A stretch of 5,506 nt of DNA, taken from Pseudomonadota bacterium (GTDB lineage: Bacteria > Pseudomonadota > Alphaproteobacteria > Caulobacterales > Caulobacteraceae). Each line of letters begins with the position of its first letter. The stretch's first letter is position 1. The stretch spans positions 1 to 5,506 of the forward strand of contig JAEZHG010000096.1 in NCBI GenBank assembly GCA_023436945.1, given 5' to 3'. The notes under the pieces are model-generated. The model saw only the letters and a list, made by a program, of their open reading frames with translations. It ran no database searches and was not told the DNA's origin. Below, in pieces: positions 1 through 4,333 of this stretch. The position numbers and the translations under genes were made by a program.

Positions 1-433
1 CCAGTTCACCGTCCTCGGTGATGCCTGCAACCTCGACCAGAGCGGTGTCGAGCGGGCCAAGGAAGCCCTGCCACGCAACCGGAGCGACCTGGCTCAGGTG
101 CATGTCGAGATATTCCATCTTGCCCGAGTTGATCTTCTCGCGGGCGATGGGGTCGGAGTTATAGGGCAGGCGGAACTCGATGCCGTCGGCCTTGGCCAGT
201 TCACCGTCCAGTTCGGGGCCGGTCGATGCGCCGGTCCAGACGCTGATACGGAAAGCATCGCCTGCCTCGCGGGCGGCTTCCATCTTTTTGGCGAGTGCCT
301 GAGGGACGACCTTGGGATAGCCCGAGCCTGTAAAACCGCTCATGCCTACGTTGGCGCCGTTCGGAATAAGAGCCGCGGCGTCCTCTGCGGACATGATTTT
401 CGACTTCAGTGCCTGATTGCGGATTACAGACAT
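1..433 (-). CDS. Succinate/acetate CoA-transferase (acetyl-CoA hydrolase/transferase family), N-terminal part, cut by left edge
   Basis: The first 144 codons are present, starting at the ATG at 433 (MSVIRNQALKSKIMSAEDAA) and open to the window edge. The family transfers CoA between succinyl-CoA or acetyl-CoA and acetate or succinate in the cytoplasm, and its members are about 500 residues long. Visible family signatures are the N-terminal MSGFTGSGYPKVVPQALA block (residues 31-48), WTGASTGPELDGELAKADG (66-84), the YNSDPIAREKIN stretch (91-102) and LVEVAGITEDG (132-142). These match the AarC/YgfH-like succinate CoA-transferase subfamily. The catalytic glutamate lies further downstream and is outside the window, so activity cannot be judged. 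An AGGG six bases before the ATG supports the start. The gene is divergent from the NTF2-like gene. Older annotations call such proteins acetyl-CoA hydrolase; CoA-transferase is the better-supported role for close relatives such as Acetobacter AarC. Confidence 0.93.
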   Translation of the reverse strand, partial: MSVIRNQALKSKIMSAEDAAALIPNGANVGMSGFTGSGYPKVVPQALAKKMEAAREAGDAFRISVWTGASTGPELDGELAKADGIEFRLPYNSDPIAREKINSGKMEYLDMHLSQVAPVAWQGFLGPLDTALVEVAGITEDGEL

Positions 434-439
434 ACTCAA

Positions 440-443
440 CCCT
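440..443 (-). promoter_or_regulatory. Probable ribosome binding site of the CoA-transferase
   Basis: On the minus strand, AGGG lies six bases (TTGAGT) upstream of the ATG at 433. The match to the anti-Shine-Dalgarno sequence is short but the spacing is good. It supports 433 as the start, and the protein from this ATG already covers the family's N-terminus. Confidence 0.5.
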
Positions 444-482
444 ATAGAAACGCCTTCATACAGCGAGGCGACAACCGTGGCT

Positions 483-518
483 TAAAGGTGGCATCAGCCT
501 GATTCCAATCCGCCTTTA
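483..518. repeat. Inverted repeat in the divergent intergenic region, with GATTC in the loop
   Basis: TAAAGGTGG (483-491) faces CCGCCTTTA (510-518) across an 18-base loop. Eight of nine positions are complementary; the ninth (489/512) is G-U on the plus strand and A-C on the minus strand. The loop contains GATTC (501-505), a GANTC site of the type methylated by CcrM in alphaproteobacteria. A further CTAAAG (553-558) could pair with CTTTAG (514-519). It may be a protein-binding operator, or a hairpin in the 5' leader of the CoA-transferase transcript. It lacks a T-run and is not a convincing terminator. Confidence 0.35.
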
Positions 519-605
519 GTCGTAAGTCGCAATCTATAACGCTGGGCGGCGTCTAAAGTTGGCAATGGCCTTATGCCTATCTGCGGTTGCGCGAAAAAGG
601 CGGGC

Positions 606-631
606 TTGTCTGGCATGAGAACAGCTATAGA
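606..631 (+). promoter_or_regulatory. Candidate housekeeping promoter of the NTF2-like gene and recO
   Basis: TTGTCTG (606-612), an 11-base spacer, then GCTATAGA (624-631). This resembles the Caulobacter housekeeping sigma consensus TTGACGS-N10-14-GCTANAWC: five of seven -35 positions and the GCTANA core of the -10 agree. The predicted transcription start is at or next to the ATG at 640, which suggests a leaderless or near-leaderless mRNA. That fits the absence of any Shine-Dalgarno sequence in the bases before 640. The -10 lies inside a LexA box. The promoter call is inferred from consensus only. Confidence 0.5.
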
Positions 632-633
632 AC
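619..633. promoter_or_regulatory. LexA (SOS) box, alphaproteobacterial type
   Basis: GAACAGCTATAGAAC reads GAAC-N7-GAAC on the plus strand and GTTC-N7-GTTC on the minus strand. This is a perfect match in all eight fixed positions to the direct-repeat LexA operator of alphaproteobacteria. The seven central bases are mostly A/T (AGCTATA). The box ends six bases before the ATG at 640 and contains the predicted -10 GCTATA (624-629), so bound LexA would block RNA polymerase. It should control the NTF2-like gene and, through the 3-base gap, recO. The divergent CoA-transferase starts 186 bases away and is less likely to be affected. No other perfect copy was seen by eye in the window. Confidence 0.75.
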
Positions 634-639
634 ATAGCC

Positions 640-1086
640 ATGATCCAAGCTCTGATGATCTCCGCCCTAATCCTGTCACCGGAAGCCGATGCGGCGGCGG
701 TGATTGACCGAATGCACCACGCGGCATCGGTTGCGGATGGCGCGGCCTATTTCGACAGTTTCACGCCGGATGCCCGTTTTATCGGCACGGATGCGACCGA
801 GCGCTGGCCCTTGGCGGATTTCAGAGCCTATGCCGAACCTTATTTCGCCCAGGGGCGTGGATGGACCTATCGGGTGACCGATCGCCATTTGGAAGTGCTG
901 AACCAGCCTTGCCGTTGCGTGGCTGTGTTTGACGAGACGCTGGATAACGCCAGCTATGGCGCGGTGCGCGGTTCGGGCGTTGTGGTGAAGGTCGGCGATG
1001 ACTGGAAAATCCAGCAGTATGTGCTGAGCTTTGCCGTACCGAACGAAAAGTCCCGCGCCGTCGTCAATGTGATCAAGGCTGACTGA
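640..1086 (+). CDS. NTF2-like / SnoaL-like family protein, unknown function
   Basis: A 148-residue protein with the look of a single NTF2-like (SnoaL_3/DUF4440-type) cone fold. There is an N-terminal helix (AAVIDRMHHAASVADGAAYF, residues 19-38) and the typical FTPDARFIGTDATERWPLADF segment (41-61). A YAEPYF helix end (64-69) follows, and then C-terminal strands including GSGVVVKVGDDWKIQQYVLSF (111-131). Such folds bind small molecules or act as enzymes or dimerisation modules; the function cannot be told from sequence. Residues 1-18 contain a short hydrophobic stretch (ALMISALIL) without a basic n-region, so export is possible but weakly supported. CRC at 91-93 could be redox-active or structural. 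There is no Shine-Dalgarno sequence before the ATG, and the mRNA is probably leaderless. The gene sits directly behind a LexA box and 3 bases before recO, so it is probably the first gene of an SOS-controlled pair. Confidence 0.85.
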   Translation: MIQALMISALILSPEADAAAVIDRMHHAASVADGAAYFDSFTPDARFIGTDATERWPLADFRAYAEPYFAQGRGWTYRVTDRHLEVLNQPCRCVAVFDETLDNASYGAVRGSGVVVKVGDDWKIQQYVLSFAVPNEKSRAVVNVIKAD

Positions 1087-1089
1087 GCC

Positions 1090-1821
1090 ATGGAGTTTCA
1101 GGACGACGCCTTTGTGCTTTCCGCCCGCGCGCATGGTGACACGGGCGCGGTGGTCGAGCTTCTGACCGAGCATCATGGTCGCCGTGCGGCCTATGTGAAC
1201 GGGGGGGCATCGCGCAAGATAAAGCCCTTCCTTCAAGCGGGATCGAAGGTGGTGGCGGATTTCCGCTCTCGCACTTCGGACCAACTCGGCTCGGCGCGGC
1301 TGGAGCCTATTGGCGAGGGGCCGGCGTCCCTGTTTGATGACCCGCTGGCACTGGTGGGGCTCAATGCCGCGGCGGCGGTTGCTGGCGGGGCTCTGCCCGA
1401 GCGTGAGCCGCATCCGGGCGCGTTTTATGCTTTCGAGGCCCTTATGGGTGCGTTTGCTATTCCGGAAGTCTGGCCCGCGATCTTCGTGCGCTACGAGATG
1501 GGATTGCTGGAAACGCTGGGCTTCGCGCTTGATCTGTCGCGCTGTGCCTCGACGGGTGATGTCGATGATCTGGTGTGGGTCAGTCCGCGTACAGGCCGCG
1601 CCGTCAGCCGAAAGGCGGGCGAGCCCTATGCTGACAAGCTCCTGAACCTTCCGCCCTTCCTGCTGGGGGCTCAGGCGGGCCTGGACGACGGTGATGTAAA
1701 GGACGGCTTGGCCCTAACGGGACATTTCCTTGAACAGTATGTGTTCCACGCCCTGAACAAGCCCCTGCCGCCCGCCCGCGTCTGGATGCTGGAGCGGTTG
1801 GCCGAGGCTGGCAGGCTTTAA
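1090..1821 (+). CDS. recO: DNA repair protein RecO (recombination mediator)
   Basis: A 243-residue protein, normal for RecO. In the RecF pathway RecO works with RecR to load RecA onto SSB-coated single-stranded gaps, and it can anneal DNA strands. The N-terminal OB-fold is visible as FVLSARAHGDTGAVVELLTEHHGRRAAYV (residues 8-36) followed by NGGASRK and a basic strand. The helical domain contains RYEMGLLETLGFALDLSRC (134-152). The C-terminal part carries VSPRTGRAVSRKAGEPY (164-180) and LNLPPFLL (185-192). Only one cysteine (C152) is present, so the four-cysteine zinc site known from Deinococcus RecO is absent. The ATG at 1090 follows the upstream TGA by three bases. An AAGG at 1075-1078 is rather far (11 bases), so translation is probably coupled to the gene before. 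The gene lies apart from the rnc-era genes that often precede it in proteobacteria. It ends tail-to-tail with recG, overlapping by 4 bases. Confidence 0.97.
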   Translation: MEFQDDAFVLSARAHGDTGAVVELLTEHHGRRAAYVNGGASRKIKPFLQAGSKVVADFRSRTSDQLGSARLEPIGEGPASLFDDPLALVGLNAAAAVAGGALPEREPHPGAFYAFEALMGAFAIPEVWPAIFVRYEMGLLETLGFALDLSRCASTGDVDDLVWVSPRTGRAVSRKAGEPYADKLLNLPPFLLGAQAGLDDGDVKDGLALTGHFLEQYVFHALNKPLPPARVWMLERLAEAGRL

Positions 1822-3902
1822 TCCATGCTGCTGCGGTCTGTGCGCCAGTCGAACAGGCTCTCCAGAACCTGAATGGCCTGACCGCGCGGACTTTTCAGCT
1901 CTGGATCACGGTGAAGCATCAGGCGAGCATCGTCGCTGGCGGCCAGCAACAGGTGCTTGTGCTTGATCGGGTCTGCAAAGCGATAGGCGGGGAATCCGCT
2001 CTGTTTCAGGCCCAGCGGGTCACCGCCACCACGCAGTCGGAAGTCTTCCTCTGCGATCAGGAAGCCGTCTTCGGTGTTGCGCAGGATTTCAAGGCGTTTG
2101 GTTGCCGTCTCGCCAAGTTCGCCGTTCTCGCCAGCGCCATAGAGCAGGATGCACGACGAGGCCTTGGCTCCACGGCCGACGCGGCCACGCAGCTGGTGAA
2201 GCTGCGCCAGGCCAAACCGGTCGGCGTGTTCGATGACCATGATCGAGGCATTGGGCACGTCCACGCCGACCTCGACCACGGTCGTAGCGACCAGCACAGG
2301 GATTTCGCCCGCAGCAAAGCGGTTCATCACCGCCTCGCGGTCGGCACCGTTCATTTGGCCGTGTGCCAGACCAACCTCGGCACCCAAGAACATGCGCAAG
2401 GCCTCGGCTCGGTCTTCGGCGGCGGCGAGGTCGATGGCTTCGGATTCCGCGACCAGCGGGCAGATCCAATAGGCCTGTGCGCCAGCCTCGACAGCCGCCT
2501 TCAGGCGCTGCGCCACTTCCTTGATGCGGATCAAGGGCAGGACAGCGGTGGTCACAGGCGTGCGGCCCGGTGGCTTTTCGTTCAGGCGGCTGACATCCAG
2601 TTCGCCATATTGGGTCAGTTCCAGCGTTCGCGGGATAGGCGTGGCCGACATGGTCAGCAGATGCACACCATTCTTGCCCTTGTCCTGAAGCATCTGCCGC
2701 TGGCGCACGCCAAAACGGTGCTGCTCGTCGATGACGGCCAGCGCCAGATTGTCGAACTCGACCGCCTCTTGGAACAGGGCGTGGGTGCCGATGGCGACCT
2801 GTACCTCTCCAGAGGCAATGGCGGCGGCCTTCTTGCGCTTGACCGCAGGGGTGTCGCGGCCGGTCAGAAGTATGGAGGTGATACCTGCCTCGGCCAGCAT
2901 GGGGCCGAGCTTCTCGGCGTGCTGGCGGGCGAGGATTTCGGTCGGGGCCATCAGGGCCGACTGGAAGCCACTGGCGGCGGCATCGGCCAGAACAACGGCG
3001 GCTACGGCAGTCTTGCCTGAACCCACGTCGCCTTGCAGCAGGCGCGCCATCTGCTCGCCGGACTTCAGGTCGTGGCGGATTTCCTCGATAGCGCGGGCCT
3101 GTGCGCCCGTCAGCTTGAAGGGCAAGGCATCCAGCAGACGATGCGAGGCCTCGCCCGCTCGAATGACAGGTGCAGGCGTGGCCTGACGCGAAGCCTTGCG
3201 GCGGGCCAGCGCCATCTGGTGCGCCAGAAGCTCGTCATAGGCCAAACGCGAGCGGGCTGGCGCATCGGGCAGCAGATCGGCTTCGTTTTGTGGCGCGTGA
3301 ACCTGTTGCAGGGCCGATTGCCAGTCCGGCCATTTGCGCTGTTTGATCCATGCCTCGTCCTGCCACTCGGTCAGGGCAGGGGCGAGGGCGACGGAGGCCA
3401 TGCAAAGCTTGCGTATCTGGCGCGATCCCAAACCTTGGGTGGCCGGATAGGTCGGCTCGGCCAAGGGGATTTCGTCGGCCTTTTCCAGCGGCAGGATGTA
3501 GTCGGGGTGCGAAATCTGCACCTCGTTATTGAACCGCTCGACCTTGCCGGTGACCAGTCGCACTGAACCCGCAGGGGCCAGCCCCTCGATATGGCGCGGT
3601 GATCCGGCAAACCAGATAAGGTGGATGAAGCCCGTGCCGTCATAGGCGCGCACTTTGATCGGCGCGCCGTGTTTGTGCGGTGGGATCAATCGCTCGATGG
3701 TCACTTCGAAGATGGCGATCTCGCCCTCGACCGCTTCGGCAGCGGTGGTGCGGCGGCGCTGGATCACGCCTGTGGGCGGATAGAAGGCCAGATCACGCAC
3801 CAAAGGCCCTGCCAGTTTCTGGATCAGGGGTGCCATGCGCGGACCCACACCTTTCAGCGTGGTGATGTCCGCATAGAGGGGGAAGAGATTCTCGGGCCGC
3901 AT
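1818..3902 (-). CDS. recG: ATP-dependent DNA helicase RecG
   Basis: A 694-residue superfamily 2 helicase that remodels stalled forks and branch-migrates Holliday junctions and R-loops. The N-terminal part has LKGVGPRMAPL (residues 16-26). An OB-fold wedge domain follows (about 60-150, ending SHPDYILPLE). The motor has Walker A GDVGSGKT (291-298), motif Ia APTE (319-322), Walker B DEQH (392-395) and motif III SAT (419-421). Motif V lies in ATTVVEVGVDVPNA and motif VI is QLRGRVGR (570-577). The C-terminal FRLRGGGDPLGLKQSGFP segment is the RecG form of LRGPGE-LGxRQSG. All catalytic motifs are intact and the length matches E. coli RecG (about 690). Three in-frame ATGs stand at 3914, 3911 and 3902. 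I chose 3902 because MRPENLFPL fits the usual alphaproteobacterial RecG start. None has a Shine-Dalgarno sequence; starting at 3914 would add MMIV. The gene is divergent from sdhE and convergent with recO. Confidence 0.96.
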   Translation of the reverse strand: MRPENLFPLYADITTLKGVGPRMAPLIQKLAGPLVRDLAFYPPTGVIQRRRTTAAEAVEGEIAIFEVTIERLIPPHKHGAPIKVRAYDGTGFIHLIWFAGSPRHIEGLAPAGSVRLVTGKVERFNNEVQISHPDYILPLEKADEIPLAEPTYPATQGLGSRQIRKLCMASVALAPALTEWQDEAWIKQRKWPDWQSALQQVHAPQNEADLLPDAPARSRLAYDELLAHQMALARRKASRQATPAPVIRAGEASHRLLDALPFKLTGAQARAIEEIRHDLKSGEQMARLLQGDVGSGKTAVAAVVLADAAASGFQSALMAPTEILARQHAEKLGPMLAEAGITSILLTGRDTPAVKRKKAAAIASGEVQVAIGTHALFQEAVEFDNLALAVIDEQHRFGVRQRQMLQDKGKNGVHLLTMSATPIPRTLELTQYGELDVSRLNEKPPGRTPVTTAVLPLIRIKEVAQRLKAAVEAGAQAYWICPLVAESEAIDLAAAEDRAEALRMFLGAEVGLAHGQMNGADREAVMNRFAAGEIPVLVATTVVEVGVDVPNASIMVIEHADRFGLAQLHQLRGRVGRGAKASSCILLYGAGENGELGETATKRLEILRNTEDGFLIAEEDFRLRGGGDPLGLKQSGFPAYRFADPIKHKHLLLAASDDARLMLHRDPELKSPRGQAIQVLESLFDWRTDRSSMD

Positions 3903-3909
3903 CACGATC

Positions 3910-3938
3910 ATCATAGCGTGCGGATCAGAACTGGCGAA
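3910..3938 (-). promoter_or_regulatory. Weak candidate promoter of recG
   Basis: On the minus strand, TTCGCCA (rc of 3932-3938), a 14-base spacer and GCTATGAT (rc of 3910-3917) loosely resemble TTGACGS-N10-14-GCTANAWC. The -10 ends seven bases before the ATG at 3902, which would give a leaderless recG mRNA and would place the ATGs at 3914 and 3911 inside the promoter. The -35 match is poor. This is inference. Confidence 0.25.
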
Positions 3939-3992
3939 GCGGTCTCGGGAACGCTATCTGACAGCAGAGATTATGAGTTTGCCGATTTGGCC

Positions 3993-3997
3993 AAGGA
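3993..3997 (+). promoter_or_regulatory. Ribosome binding site that fixes the GTG start of sdhE
   Basis: AAGGA stands six bases before the GTG at 4004, the best Shine-Dalgarno match among the start sites in this window. No in-frame ATG lies at a suitable distance, so the GTG is the likely start. Confidence 0.7.
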
Positions 3998-4003
3998 TTT
4001 TGC

Positions 4004-4333
4004 GTGTCTGACCTGACCTTCCGCTCCGAGAACGAACGCTTTGAAACCGATCGCGCTGTGCGTCTGGGCCGTGTGGCCTATCGTGCGTGGCGTCGCGGCT
4101 TCCGCGAGGCGGACATGGTGCTTGGCCCATATGCCGACCAGGTTGCCCCGACCCTGAGCGACGAACACCTCGCCATCTTCGAGGACCTGCTCGATGTGGA
4201 GGACCAATACCTCTACGGCTGGATCATCGAGCGTGACCCGACCCCGCCTGAGCATCAGGGGCCGGTGATGGACAGCCTTCGGGCCTTTATGCGTGAGCAT
4301 GTTGCGGCAGAAGTGGCCAAGGGTATCGGCTGA
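4004..4333 (+). CDS. sdhE: Succinate dehydrogenase assembly factor 2 (SdhE, DUF339/Sdh5 family)
   Basis: A 109-residue cytoplasmic protein that helps attach FAD covalently to the flavoprotein subunit SdhA of succinate dehydrogenase (and FrdA in bacteria that have fumarate reductase). The family core is clear. An AYRAWRRGFREADMVLGPY block (residues 25-43) carries the signature RGxxE as R31-G32-F33-R34-E35, and FEDLLDVEDQYLYGWI (59-74) is the second conserved helix. E. coli SdhE is about 88 residues; this one has an N-terminal extension (about 15 residues, MSDLTFRSENERFET) and a C-terminal tail, as in other alphaproteobacteria. The start is GTG with a good AAGGA upstream. The TGA stop shares its last base with the mfd ATG (TGATG), so the two are co-transcribed and probably translationally coupled. 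It is divergent from recG, with 101 bases between starts. No sdhCDAB genes are in view. Confidence 0.95.
   Translation: MSDLTFRSENERFETDRAVRLGRVAYRAWRRGFREADMVLGPYADQVAPTLSDEHLAIFEDLLDVEDQYLYGWIIERDPTPPEHQGPVMDSLRAFMREHVAAEVAKGIG

Noticed and set aside
434..475. Promoter for the CoA-transferase using TTGTCGC (complement of 468-474) and TTCTATAG (complement of 442-449)
   Set aside because: The -35 match is good but the spacing to the TATA-like element is too long for the Caulobacter consensus, and that element almost touches the ribosome binding site and start codon.
98..502. Plus-strand open frame opposite the CoA-transferase
   Set aside because: The minus strand gives a clear family match over the same region, so the plus-strand frame is a shadow.
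676..1413. 245-codon open frame on the minus strand opposite the NTF2-like gene and recO
   Set aside because: It spans two recognisable plus-strand genes, with arginine-rich, low-information sequence typical of a shadow frame.
1732..1746. GAAC-N7-GTTC in the 3' part of recO as a LexA-like site
   Set aside because: It is an inverted, not direct, repeat, and lies inside coding sequence explained by recO codons.
1790..1860. Bidirectional terminator between recO and recG
   Set aside because: No GC-rich stem followed by a T-run was found on either strand, and the coding regions overlap.
1911..3020. Long open frame (369 codons) on the plus strand opposite recG
   Set aside because: It is antisense to a fully conserved helicase, shows no recognisable domain and has skewed composition. 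Such frames are usual opposite GC-rich coding sequence.
3949..3963. GAACGCTATCTGACA as a second LexA box between recG and sdhE
   Set aside because: Only six of eight fixed positions match (GAAC-N7-GACA); the second half-site is broken, and such matches are expected by chance.
3973..4011. Twelve-codon leader frame (ATG at 3973, TGA at 4009) overlapping the sdhE start
   Set aside because: It has only a weak purine stretch upstream, no attenuator-like codon run and no hairpin; a chance frame is more likely.
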